Positions 16,064 to 23,993 of a stretch of DNA of 29,403 bases are shown in pieces. Location: the NCBI GenBank assembly GCA_964589825.1, contig CAZPUS010000033.1, positions 1-29,403 on the forward strand, read 5' to 3'. The notes under the pieces were generated by a model. The model did not search any database, was not told the DNA's origin, and worked only from the letters and a program-made list of their open reading frames with translations. Numbering within the stretch: position 1 is the stretch's first letter; the number at the start of each line of letters is the position of its first letter. The stretch is from CAZPUS01 sp964589825. GTDB taxonomy: Bacteria > Fibrobacterota > Chitinivibrionia > Chitinivibrionales > WJKA01. The position numbers were made by a program, and so were the translations under genes.

Positions 16064-16141
16064 GGTGAAAGATACTTTATTGCAGTAATGGATAATATGT
16101 ATTTTATTTACCGGTAGGCGGTAACCATACGTTACCCGTTG

Positions 16142-16171
16142 TTGAATCTGAGTGCCGCAGATAAATAAAAT
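16142..16171 (+). promoter_or_regulatory. Candidate promoter for the lytic transglycosylase gene
   Basis: TTGAAT (16142-16147) and TAAAAT (16166-16171) are 18 bp apart on the plus strand. Transcription from here would give a leader of about 150 nt that includes the competing hairpins at 16276-16309. Confidence 0.4.
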
Positions 16172-16275
16172 GTGCCACACTCATACGTTCGGCATACCCG
16201 AGATACCGGGATACAACTCAATGTCTATTTTTTTACCCGAAAATCCCCGGACGGTCTTTTTCATTGCGAAGGGAC

Positions 16276-16309
16276 TTCGCCGCGTTTGGCGCGGTGAATT
16301 GACCGCGTC
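16276..16309 (+). promoter_or_regulatory. Two mutually exclusive hairpins before the RBS of the mltD-like gene
   Basis: Stem I pairs 16276-16284 (TTCGCCGCG) with 16290-16298 (CGCGGTGAA), 9 bp with one G-U, over a TTTGG loop. Stem II pairs 16288-16295 (GGCGCGGT) with 16302-16309 (ACCGCGTC), 8 bp with one G-U, over a 6-nt loop. The two share bases 16290-16295, so only one can form. The ribosome binding site GAGGAG begins at 16312, 2 nt after stem II. This is the layout of a translational switch or attenuator, but no ligand or protein is implied by the sequence. Confidence 0.45.
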
Positions 16310-16325
16310 TTGAGGAGTTTTATAT

Positions 16326-18617
16326 ATGCACATTCGTTGTTTGCACATACTGGTGTGCCTTTCTTTTTGCACACTTTTTATCATACAGTGTTCATCACAG
16401 TTGTCCCTCAGCCGCAGCGAATCAGGCTTTTCTTCATCCACAGATCATATCGATACGACCTCTCATCACGACAGTGTTTCGGTCGATACGGCATCCGGAC
16501 GTGCACTTTCCCGGTATCCGACACTCGATACCACGATACTCGACACACTGATGAGCAAGGCATGCCGGGCCGGAAAAGATTCCCTGTTCGCACGAACCGA
16601 CTCCCTTCTCGATTCCGCCCTCACTATACTTGAAATGAATGAATTCGACAGCAGTTCGGTCTCAGTGTACGATCGCTACTATCAGCGTCTGGTCGATGCA
16701 TACGCGGAATGTCTTCCCGCATCCTATACTCCGCCTGCATCAAAAGCACTTGCCTCACGGGTTCTGCGCAGACGGCTCTCCCGTGCAATGGATACGATAT
16801 CGATCTCGCCGAATGACAGTGAAATGGTACGTACCATTTTAAAATGCAGCAACACCGAATATTCGATTCCGGTTGAGTGGAACGATCGGGTCTACCGCGC
16901 AATGAAAGTGCTTGAAAGCGGCAGAAAAGTCTCGATTATTCGCGCGCTCAGGCGGGCACGTGTTTATCTTCCATATTTCAAACAGGAGATGAAGAAACAC
17001 GGAATCCCTGAAGATCTCGCCTATCTTCCCCTTATAGAAAGCGGTTTTAACCCGTATGCATACTCATATGCCCATGCGTCCGGCATCTGGCAGTTCATTC
17101 CGTCCACCGCCCGAATGTATGGAATGCGTGTCGGCTACTGGATCGACGAACGACGCGATCTGGTTAAATCGACCAGGGGCGCAATAACCTACCTCAAAAA
17201 ACTGCATAATGACTTCGACGACTGGTACCTGGCACTCGCTTCTTACAACTGCGGTGAAAACCGCACCAGCAGGGCCATTCGCAAAGCAGGCGGCAGCCGG
17301 AATTTCTGGGACCTTTCGCTTCCGCGCCAGACCATGAACTATGTACCGCAGTTTATCGCCTCACTGGTACTTGCCAAAAACCCCCAATGTTTCGGATATA
17401 CCGCAGCCTCCGGGTCCGGTATGCTGCGACTCGACAGTGTTCATGTCAATACAAGCATTACGCTCGAGACAATCGCCGCAAGTACCGGGCTGGATGTCGA
17501 CACGCTGAAAAAACTCAACCCACATATACGAAAAGGCACCATTCCGCCCAATGTCGAGGATGTAACCGTCTATCTGCCCGAAGGCAAGGGATCCGGATTC
17601 AGGGAATACTATGCCATAAATGCCAAAAAGGATAACGTCCGCTGGCAGCGATACACTATTCGATACGGCGACAACCTTTCCACGATTGCCGACAGATTCA
17701 ATGTACCGGTATACGCGATTAAATCGCTCAATAACATGTATTCGAACAGGATAATCGCCGGTCACCATCTCTATATTCCCGTACCTGTCTCCCAAAGCGG
17801 CATCTCCCAAAAGAAGCAGCCGCACTCTCCCGCACGCAACAACTCAACTCACGCACATACGGTACGCCGGGGAGAGACCCTTTTCGGAATTGCACAGCGT
17901 CACGGCACTGATATAAAAACCATTTGCCGGCTGAACAACATCAGCGATCCGCACACGATTAAAACCGGTGACCGACTCGTCCTCTCAAAGCAACACACAG
18001 ATAACAAGACACAGGCAGAAGCAAAGGCTCCTGCTGAGGGGAAACGAGGCTATTACACGGTTAAAAGCGGAGACAACCTTTTTGATATTGCGCGTTACCT
18101 CGGGGTCTCCATCGCCCACATCAAATCATGGAACCAACTAAACGGCGCCCATCCGGTAATATACCCGGGAGATCGCCTCGTCTATTATACAGCACCGCGT
18201 GACGATTCATCTTCCAGGGATGATAACGCTAAAGAAAAAACGCCTGATATTTCATCCGTTACCACAGCACAACACTCATTTCGTTATACGATAAAAAAAG
18301 ATGAAAATCTGTGGAGTATCTCCCAAAAATTCGGTACGAGTGTCTCACGCCTCACACGAATTAACGGCATCTCCGAAACAACGGTGCTGCATCCCGGTGA
18401 TACGCTTCTGATTTCGCGTAAAAAAACAGACAATGCCACACAGACGCGCAACAACGATTATACCTATTACACCGTACGTAAAGGAGACACTGTCTGGGAT
18501 ATCGCACGCGATTATAAAATTCCAGTCGAAAAAGTATATTCATTAAACGGCCTTACACCGCACACCAGAATTCAGCCCGGTGATACGCTTAAACTGCTTG
18601 CGGAGGAACAGTTGTGA
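16326..18617 (+). CDS. mltD: Membrane-bound lytic transglycosylase, MltD-like, five LysM domains
   Basis: The protein has 763 residues. The N-terminus is a lipoprotein-type signal (hydrophobic core then FIIQC, Cys22), so it should be lipid-anchored facing the periplasm. Residues about 215-335 form the SLT domain: LPLIESGFNP with catalytic Glu238, ASGIWQFIPSTARMYG, and LALASYNCGENR. It cleaves peptidoglycan glycan strands with formation of 1,6-anhydro-MurNAc ends. Five LysM peptidoglycan-binding repeats follow at about 440-488, 510-555, 576-622, 653-698 and 715-760, each starting like YTVKSGDNLFDIA and ending PGDxL. E. coli MltD has fewer LysM repeats, so this is an expanded form. GAGGAG lies 8 nt before the ATG. 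The stop overlaps the sppA start by 4 nt. Confidence 0.95.
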   Translation: MHIRCLHILVCLSFCTLFIIQCSSQLSLSRSESGFSSSTDHIDTTSHHDSVSVDTASGRALSRYPTLDTTILDTLMSKACRAGKDSLFARTDSLLDSALTILEMNEFDSSSVSVYDRYYQRLVDAYAECLPASYTPPASKALASRVLRRRLSRAMDTISISPNDSEMVRTILKCSNTEYSIPVEWNDRVYRAMKVLESGRKVSIIRALRRARVYLPYFKQEMKKHGIPEDLAYLPLIESGFNPYAYSYAHASGIWQFIPSTARMYGMRVGYWIDERRDLVKSTRGAITYLKKLHNDFDDWYLALASYNCGENRTSRAIRKAGGSRNFWDLSLPRQTMNYVPQFIASLVLAKNPQCFGYTAASGSGMLRLDSVHVNTSITLETIAASTGLDVDTLKKLNPHIRKGTIPPNVEDVTVYLPEGKGSGFREYYAINAKKDNVRWQRYTIRYGDNLSTIADRFNVPVYAIKSLNNMYSNRIIAGHHLYIPVPVSQSGISQKKQPHSPARNNSTHAHTVRRGETLFGIAQRHGTDIKTICRLNNISDPHTIKTGDRLVLSKQHTDNKTQAEAKAPAEGKRGYYTVKSGDNLFDIARYLGVSIAHIKSWNQLNGAHPVIYPGDRLVYYTAPRDDSSSRDDNAKEKTPDISSVTTAQHSFRYTIKKDENLWSISQKFGTSVSRLTRINGISETTVLHPGDTLLISRKKTDNATQTRNNDYTYYTVRKGDTVWDIARDYKIPVEKVYSLNGLTPHTRIQPGDTLKLLAEEQL

Positions 18618-19507
18618 AAAAAAGACACACATGGATAATAGTCGCAATAATTGCGCTGCCCGTACTTGTGGGCATTGTGCTTTCTGCGTTCAATTCTTCA
18701 CGAAACACCACTTCGTCGATTTCTCTGCCAGGCGAAAAAAAACTGGGCGTCGTAAAAATTAACGGGATCATTTACGACAGCAAAGAGTATGTGCGTCAGC
18801 TGCGCGAACTGCGCAGGGATAAATCGGTGGCTGCAGTAATACTGCAGATAAACAGCGGTGGTGGTGCCGTTGCCCCTTCCCAGGAGATTTATACGGAGGT
18901 ATGCAATTTCAGAGAGACCGGCAAGCCCCTCGTGGTCAGCATGAATAGCGTTGCGGCATCTGGGGGCTATTATATCGCCGCCGGTGCGCGTACTATATTT
19001 GCCAATCCCGGCACCATCACCGGAAGCTTCGGCGTCATAATGCAGTTTCCGCATGTGTACGATCTTTCCCGTAAAATCGGCATCGACTTTACCACTATCA
19101 AATCCGGGGAATACAAGGATATCGGCAATCCGCACCGCCCCATCAGAGAAGAAGAGAAAGAGCTGCTTAACGAACTGGTCTCGAATACCCACGAACAATT
19201 CATTCACGCGATTGCCACGGGACGCGGAATCGATGTCGACAGTGTACACAGTCTCGCCGATGGTCGTATCTTTACCGGCGAGCAGGCGCGCAGCCTTGGG
19301 CTGGTTGACACGCTCGGATCGTTTCGGGAAGCGGTTTCATACTGCAAACAAATCGCCGGTCTCGATGAAGATGCCAAACTCGTATCCAAAAAGAAGCCCG
19401 CACACTTCGTGACCGATCTTTTGCAGAACAAACTCATGCTGCATTTTCCCCTGGTAAAAAAAATAGTGATGCCGCCGGGGCTCTATTTTTTGTACCATAT
19501 CTCCTGA
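18614..19507 (+). CDS. sppA: Signal peptide peptidase SppA (short form)
   Basis: The protein has 297 residues, starting at GTG 18614 with GGAGGA 6 nt upstream. The start overlaps the mltD-like stop (GTGA), indicating translational coupling. Residues about 7-27 form a single membrane anchor. The serine-lysine dyad is visible: Ser116 in NSVAASGGYY and Lys168 in SGEYKDIGNPHRP. The 52-residue spacing equals that of the short Bacillus-type SppA (Ser147/Lys199), while the E. coli enzyme is a double-length fusion. It digests cleaved signal peptides at the membrane. The pairing with a cell-wall lytic enzyme may only reflect shared envelope maintenance. Confidence 0.95.
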   Translation: MKKRHTWIIVAIIALPVLVGIVLSAFNSSRNTTSSISLPGEKKLGVVKINGIIYDSKEYVRQLRELRRDKSVAAVILQINSGGGAVAPSQEIYTEVCNFRETGKPLVVSMNSVAASGGYYIAAGARTIFANPGTITGSFGVIMQFPHVYDLSRKIGIDFTTIKSGEYKDIGNPHRPIREEEKELLNELVSNTHEQFIHAIATGRGIDVDSVHSLADGRIFTGEQARSLGLVDTLGSFREAVSYCKQIAGLDEDAKLVSKKKPAHFVTDLLQNKLMLHFPLVKKIVMPPGLYFLYHIS

Positions 19508-19601
19508 GGGGTCATTTGTCGTATCCCCAGGTATATAAGGGACCGAGACATAGATTCATATACAGACTCACAAAAACTATACCCCGAAACGGATATGCTC
19601 A

Positions 19602-19799
19602 ATGTTTTTTCTCTCACCTAAACCACGCTTCCCGCGATCACTCTTCGCCCTGCTCTATGCAGCGGTACTCTACGCTGTTTCACGGCTTTTTCTGGTTACT
19701 GTACGAAGCAGAAAAAAAAAGATTCGAAAGAAAGACCCTTCTTCCCTGCTTTCTGCAGTCAGGATCGGCATTAAGATTCTTAAAACGCTCAGAAAATAG
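19602..19799 (+). CDS. Possible small basic membrane protein (65 aa)
   Basis: This frame starts 94 bp after sppA on the same strand. It has one hydrophobic span (about residues 14-33, LFALLYAAVLYAVSRLFLVTV) followed by a strongly basic segment (RSRKKKIRKK) and a basic amphipathic end (IGIKILKTLRK). Codon choice resembles neighbouring genes. The ribosome binding site is weak (GGA 8 nt upstream). An overlapping 101-codon frame at 19516-19821 lacks such a pattern. I do not recognise a family, and it may be non-coding. Confidence 0.4.
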   Translation: MFFLSPKPRFPRSLFALLYAAVLYAVSRLFLVTVRSRKKKIRKKDPSSLLSAVRIGIKILKTLRK

Positions 19800-19819
19800 G
19801 CCGGAATGTCTGGAGTATT

Positions 19820-19850
19820 AGCTGTTGTGAATTGAGCGGTTGTGTAGATG
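19820..19850 (-). repeat. Dispersed intergenic element, copy C (partial)
   Basis: On the minus strand this reads CTACACAACCGCTCAATTCACAA in part, sharing ACCGCTCAATT with copy B at 29361-29403. The 9-mer AATTGAGCG is at 19830-19838 and again at 19899-19907, both just beyond the last chemotaxis gene. An imperfect hairpin TTGTG/CACAA spans 19840-19864. There is no T tract. Confidence 0.3.
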
Positions 19851-19912
19851 GAAGGTCTTCACAAGATAGCCGGTCACGCCAGACAACACCTATACCTAAA
19901 TTGAGCGTATAC

Positions 19913-20272
19913 TTAGTTCAGCCCCAGTTTCTTCTTAAGCCCCTCCGGCTGAAACGGCTTTACAATATAGTTGTCAGCCCCTTCCTTCATCGCCTCGATC
20001 ACCTTTGTTTTTTCTGACTCGGATGTGCACATCACTATATTTACATTTTTATACGTCGGGTCCTTTCGTACATGCTTTAAAAAAGTCAAGCCGTCCATCA
20101 CCGGCATATTCCAGTCAAGCAGTATCGCATCCACCGGCATGTTCTCAGCCAGTACATTGAGGGCTTCATCCCCATTTGTCGCCTCCACAACATCGGTTAC
20201 CCCAAGCTGAGAAAGCTGCGTCTTCTGTATTCGGCGCATGGTATTGGAATCATCCACAAGAAGTACTTTCAT
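19913..20272 (-). CDS. CheY-like single-domain response regulator
   Basis: The protein has 119 residues, a bare receiver. It has the acidic pair Asp7/Asp8 (LLVDDSN), the phosphoacceptor Asp53 in LLDWNMPVMDG, Thr83 and Lys105 in YIVKPF. It would be phosphorylated by a CheA encoded elsewhere and act on the motility apparatus or as a phosphate sink. A GGAG site lies 8 nt before the ATG. It is the last gene of the chemotaxis cluster, 25 bp downstream of cheX. It is about half identical in pattern to the CheY-like protein at 20843-21217 (shared LLDWNMP and GA.NY..KPF), which makes the two likely paralogues. Confidence 0.92.
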   Translation of the reverse strand: MKVLLVDDSNTMRRIQKTQLSQLGVTDVVEATNGDEALNVLAENMPVDAILLDWNMPVMDGLTFLKHVRKDPTYKNVNIVMCTSESEKTKVIEAMKEGADNYIVKPFQPEGLKKKLGLN

Positions 20273-20297
20273 TTTTTGTCTCCAATTAGGTAATCGC

Positions 20298-20756
20298 TTA
20301 TTTGGTTTTCAGCGCCACTTCTATGGCGAACTCACCAACTTTTCCTGTAATGGGAATTATTATGGTAGGAGTGCCTGTCGGTGCGCTTATTGTATGTTGC
20401 TTCCCAACTACCACGTTTGGAAGCGATATAGTCAGTTTATACTCACTCAATTCTTTTTTTGCATTTCCCGCGATGATGTTGGCCATTTCTCCTATTGCAT
20501 CGGTCACATCGGCATCCACGGTCTTAATCGGAGTACCCAGCATTGCAGAAACCACCTTGAGCGCGATAACCTTGGGAAAACTTATCGCGATAGATCCCTG
20601 TGCCTCGCCTGAAAGCCCGATGATACCCGAGACATCATGAGTGGGTTGTTCTCCCTGCTTCAGCCTCAGCTTCCCCTTTGTCACCTCCATCTGCAACATG
20701 TTTTTGAACAATTCAAGCGTCGCCCGTATAAACGGATTGACATAAGAGACATCCAT
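20298..20756 (-). CDS. cheX: Chemotaxis phosphatase CheX
   Basis: The protein has 152 residues, the usual CheX length. It opens MDVSYVNPFI, carries the repeated GLSGEAQGSIAISFP strand segment and the single catalytic helix DAIGEMANIIAGNAKK with Glu90 and Asn93, the ExxN dyad that dephosphorylates CheY-P. CheX-type proteins have one such site, CheC usually two. It would end the chemotactic signal in the cytoplasm. The AAAGGAG site is strong. It lies between the two cheY-like genes, suggesting that both are its substrates. The presence of CheX rather than CheZ fits non-proteobacterial chemotaxis systems. Confidence 0.9.
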   Translation of the reverse strand: MDVSYVNPFIRATLELFKNMLQMEVTKGKLRLKQGEQPTHDVSGIIGLSGEAQGSIAISFPKVIALKVVSAMLGTPIKTVDADVTDAIGEMANIIAGNAKKELSEYKLTISLPNVVVGKQHTISAPTGTPTIIIPITGKVGEFAIEVALKTK

Positions 20757-20842
20757 TTCATATCTCCTTTATTCGGTAAAAATTAATTATTCAGCATCTG
20801 CATGAATACAAGTTGTGCTACATCGTCATAACGAAAGCCAAC

Positions 20843-21217
20843 CTATACCCCCATCCCAAGGCTTTCCATTATTTTGTTCACGAGTTCTTCCTGAGAAAAC
20901 GGCTTCATCACGTAATTTTTCGCGCCTGCGCGTATTGCCGCCACGACTTTTTCCCGTTCGCTTTCGGTGGTCACCATCGTAACCGGAATGGATTTATGAC
21001 GTCCATGCGATTTTATCGATTCGAGGGTTTCCATGCCATCCATAATCGGCATATTCCAGTCAAGCAGTACAAGGTCTATATTTCCATCGTATTCGTCAAG
21101 TTTCGCCATCGCCTCTCGTCCGTCTTCTGCATGAATACATTCGAATCCGAGCACATCCGCTGCATTCTGTATAACCTCACGCACCGCTTTAGAATCATCC
21201 ACTGTCATTATACGCAT
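20843..21217 (-). CDS. CheY-like single-domain response regulator
   Basis: The start is ATG 21217, with GGAG 8 nt upstream, while a TTG start at 21244 would touch the cheR stop. The product has 124 residues. Asp7/Asp8, phosphoacceptor Asp53 (LLDWNMPIMDG), Thr83/84 and Lys105 (YVMKPF) are all present, so it should be phosphorylatable. It lacks any output domain. It follows cheR by 27 bp and precedes cheX by 86 bp. Which of the two CheY-like proteins contacts the motor cannot be told from sequence. Confidence 0.92.
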   Translation of the reverse strand: MRIMTVDDSKAVREVIQNAADVLGFECIHAEDGREAMAKLDEYDGNIDLVLLDWNMPIMDGMETLESIKSHGRHKSIPVTMVTTESEREKVVAAIRAGAKNYVMKPFSQEELVNKIMESLGMGV

Positions 21218-21244
21218 CGATTCACTCCGGACGTAGTGTCTCAA

Positions 21245-22093
21245 CTACCGTTTCACTTTATAATACATCCCTTTTCCATGCTGCTTCATTTCGTATTCTC
21301 TGGAATAATTTATCAATGATTCGGACGCTCCTAAAAAGAGGTGCCCACTGGGACGTAACAGTGACGCAATTTTGCCAAGTATCCTTTTTTTCATCTCATC
21401 ATTAAAATAAATAAGTACATTACGACACAAAATGATATCCCTGCTTCCGATACCCGAAAAATCATCCAGCAGACTGTGTTTTTTAAAGGTTACCATGTTT
21501 TTAACGTTATCTGAAATAACGGAGACTCTTCCCTCCCGGGAAAAATACCGGCCTGCAATGTGATTGGGCATACCTCTTGACATAGCGATACTGTCATATC
21601 TGCCGGCTTTAGCAAGAAAAAGAGCGGCCTGAGAGATATCGGTTCCCGTTATTTCCAGATGATGCCTTTTCAGCGCGGGATTGGCCTGCATATATTCCAA
21701 CGCCGTAATGGCCACTGAATACGGTTCCTGACCGCTTGAACATGCCGCAGACCATATTCTGATTTTCTGTCGTCTTCCCTGCGCTATCTCCTTCGCATAT
21801 TCGGGCAGCAACACCTCACGCAAAATAACGAACGGCGAGGAGTCTCGGAACCACAGTGTTTCATTCGTGCTCATGGCATCAACGATCTTGTCCCTGAGTG
21901 AGCCGGATGTATCAGCCCGTGCCTTCTGGTAAAACTGTGTGAAATTGCTGCAGCCGCTCTCGACCATCAATGTCGTAAGTCGTGTCTCTATGAGATAGGT
22001 TTTTTCTTCGGATATATGTATACCGCACTCGTCCTCGATATATTGCTGCATGAGGTTGAATTCCTGTGCGGTCAGATTAACTGGTTGAGCCAT
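21245..22093 (-). CDS. cheR: Chemoreceptor methyltransferase CheR
   Basis: The protein has 282 residues, standard for CheR. It transfers methyl groups from S-adenosylmethionine to glutamates of MCPs, working against CheB. The N-terminal helical domain covers residues 1 to about 75. The motifs STNETLWFRD, the SAM-binding IWSAACSSGQEPYS, TGTDIS and the CRNVLIYF segment before the final HLFLGASESL are all present. AAGGTG precedes the ATG. No C-terminal TPR extension is present. Confidence 0.96.
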   Translation of the reverse strand: MAQPVNLTAQEFNLMQQYIEDECGIHISEEKTYLIETRLTTLMVESGCSNFTQFYQKARADTSGSLRDKIVDAMSTNETLWFRDSSPFVILREVLLPEYAKEIAQGRRQKIRIWSAACSSGQEPYSVAITALEYMQANPALKRHHLEITGTDISQAALFLAKAGRYDSIAMSRGMPNHIAGRYFSREGRVSVISDNVKNMVTFKKHSLLDDFSGIGSRDIILCRNVLIYFNDEMKKRILGKIASLLRPSGHLFLGASESLINYSREYEMKQHGKGMYYKVKR

Positions 22094-22177
22094 GTGGTGT
22101 CACCTTATATCGCTTATGCAGTGTGGCATGTCGATTACAAAAAAAGAATAAAAATGCGTAATGCATATGTGTGATTG

Positions 22178-22756
22178 TTAATAATGCGTTTCTCTGAAAT
22201 TTTTAACAAGTCTTCGTATATGCTCCATACGTTCTTGTAAGGGTATATCGCGTTCGCACATCTCCTCTATAGTATCGCATACATGACAACAGTCGCTGAG
22301 TTTTTCTTCCATCTGCGATACGGCACGGTGTGCATTATGCTCTATTTTTTCTTTTGCGAACCGATACTCTTCCGCTTCAGCACATCTGTGCTGCAGTTCG
22401 CGAATGGTATGAAGCTTTCCGATGAGCACACCCGAATTTATCGGTTTGGTCAAATAATCTCTGGCCCCCAGCTTCATCGCTTCCACCGCCGATTCGATCG
22501 ACCCTTTCCCGGTAATGACGATCACCTCGATGTGAGGATCCGTCTCTTTTACCGTTTGCAACACCTCGATACCGGATACTCCCGGCATTACGAGATCGGT
22601 GAGTACCACCTGCGGTACCCGCGTTTTCACCAAATCGATCCCCTCTTCCCCATTACCGGCACACATAACCTCATCCCCGTCAGCGCCGTGCGATTCAATA
22701 ATTTTGTTCATGGTTTTCAGTGTGACAGGATCATCATCTATACATACGATTTTCAT
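22178..22756 (-). CDS. Receiver domain with helical, cysteine-clustered tail
   Basis: The start is ATG 22756, with AAAGGAG 8 nt upstream, since a longer frame to 22942 runs into cheB. The product has 192 residues. The receiver (1-115) has Asp7-Asp9, acceptor Asp54 (LTDLVMPG), Thr82 (ITGKG) and Lys104 (LTKPI), of the type seen in NtrC or hybrid-kinase receivers more than CheY. Residues about 116-192 are a charged helical coiled coil with no known output domain. It holds an unusual cluster: Cys156, Cys157, His158, Cys160 and Cys167, with another Cys at 125. This could bind a metal or undergo redox change, which is inference. It sits between cheB and cheR, so a chemotaxis role is likely. Confidence 0.85.
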   Translation of the reverse strand: MKIVCIDDDPVTLKTMNKIIESHGADGDEVMCAGNGEEGIDLVKTRVPQVVLTDLVMPGVSGIEVLQTVKETDPHIEVIVITGKGSIESAVEAMKLGARDYLTKPINSGVLIGKLHTIRELQHRCAEAEEYRFAKEKIEHNAHRAVSQMEEKLSDCCHVCDTIEEMCERDIPLQERMEHIRRLVKNFRETHY

Positions 22757-22835
22757 CACCACTCTCCTTTTCGCACCACTTTTTAATGCTCTATCATGCA
22801 AACACAGCGGTTCGTATATTTTCAAAACGAGTCGG

Positions 22836-23933
22836 TTACACCCCAAGCCGCCTGCATATCTCTGGGGCGATCTCTTCCAACGGCAACGATTTGTCGGACA
22901 GCTGTTCCTCATCCACTGCTCTGGGCATCCCGTATACCACACAAGAATCTGCCGACTGGGTAATACACATGCACCCCTTTCGCTTCATGGTTCGTACACC
23001 CGAGAGCCCGTCATTGCCCATCCCGGTAAGAACCACGGAAAGAATACCGCTTTCACCATAAGTCGCGGCGATCGATCTGAATAATACATCGACCGAAGGC
23101 CGGCACGAGTTTTCCGGCGGGCTGTCATTTATGCCGATACGAGGGTTACCATCGCCGTCTTTTTTCACCGTCATGTGACGACCTCCCGGGGCGATATACA
23201 TTGTCGCATTTGTCAGCTCCATATTCTCTTCAGCCTCAACCACACGAAGGGGTGATATTCTGTCGAGGCTTTCCGCAAGAGAACGCGTAAAATGCGGGGG
23301 CATGTGCTGCACCAGAAGTACCGGCACGGGAAGTATCGCAGGGAGCGCGGGAACGAATCTTTTTAATGCTTCGGGACCACCTGTAGAGACGCCTACAGCA
23401 AGTACCGAAAAGGTGCGTGGGAGCGGGGCCTTCTTCGTTATGATCTGCGCGGGTTGTGGTGCAGCGTCCGTTTTTTCCTCTTTCCTCCCCGGTTTTTTCT
23501 CACCGCTTTTGCGTATTTTACCTGTCTGCACACGTACCCGTACGAGCCGAAGAATCGATGCGATATCTCTCTGAAGCTTCTCGATACTCTCTTCTTTTGA
23601 TCCGGTCTCCGGTTTTTCTATAAAATCGATGGCTCCTTTTTCAAGGGCCTTGACCGTGATGTCCGCATTGCGCGTACTGATCGCACTCATCATTACTACC
23701 AGTACCTTAGGAAAGCCGGCCTGAATCTCTTCGAGTGTCTGCACCCCGTCTTTTTCGGGCATATGCACGTCACACAGCACCAACTGTACATCGAACCGGG
23801 CGATTTTGTGCAATGCGATTTCGCCATTGGGCGCCACACCGACCACTTCTATCTCTTCGAATCCGTCGGCAACCTGGCTCACCAGTTTGCGGTAGACTAC
23901 CGAATCATCCACTATCAACGTTCGTATTTTCAT
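22836..23933 (-). CDS. cheB: Chemotaxis methylesterase/deamidase CheB
   Basis: I choose ATG 23933, which opens MKIRTLIVDDS, over a GTG 18 bp upstream, though the ribosome binding site is weak. The product has 365 residues. The receiver holds Asp55 (LCDVHMPEKDG) and Lys107. A long charged, Lys/Pro-rich linker covers about 135-172. The catalytic domain has Ser183 (GVSTGGPEAL), His210 (LLVQHMPPHF) and Asp308 (LTGMGNDG), the methylesterase triad. It demethylates and deamidates MCP glutamates when phosphorylated. No cheD is adjacent. Confidence 0.96.
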   Translation of the reverse strand: MKIRTLIVDDSVVYRKLVSQVADGFEEIEVVGVAPNGEIALHKIARFDVQLVLCDVHMPEKDGVQTLEEIQAGFPKVLVVMMSAISTRNADITVKALEKGAIDFIEKPETGSKEESIEKLQRDIASILRLVRVRVQTGKIRKSGEKKPGRKEEKTDAAPQPAQIITKKAPLPRTFSVLAVGVSTGGPEALKRFVPALPAILPVPVLLVQHMPPHFTRSLAESLDRISPLRVVEAEENMELTNATMYIAPGGRHMTVKKDGDGNPRIGINDSPPENSCRPSVDVLFRSIAATYGESGILSVVLTGMGNDGLSGVRTMKRKGCMCITQSADSCVVYGMPRAVDEEQLSDKSLPLEEIAPEICRRLGV

Positions 23934-23993
23934 TGCCTGTCCGATCGTCACATAGCGATGCGCTCATGCGAATGTGCGCTGCATTATATGCGA

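Larger units (their letters stand above)
15802..16325. other. Structured intergenic region between Nudix gene and lytic transglycosylase gene
   Basis: This 524-bp divergent region has no supported gene but is rich in perfect short inverted repeats: GTGATT/AATCAC at 15915-15931, GGTGAG/CTCACC at 15938-15964, GGTAAC/GTTACC at 16120-16136, and the competing hairpins at 16276-16309. It also has one copy of the dispersed ACAAAACCGCTC motif (16021-16063) and a candidate plus-strand promoter at 16142-16171. Confidence 0.6.

Noticed and set aside
16201..16325. c-di-AMP (ydaO-type) riboswitch before the lytic transglycosylase gene
   Set aside because: The target class fits, but I could not find the conserved GACGGGGGAACC-type core or the expected length. 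The competing hairpins are reported without a class.
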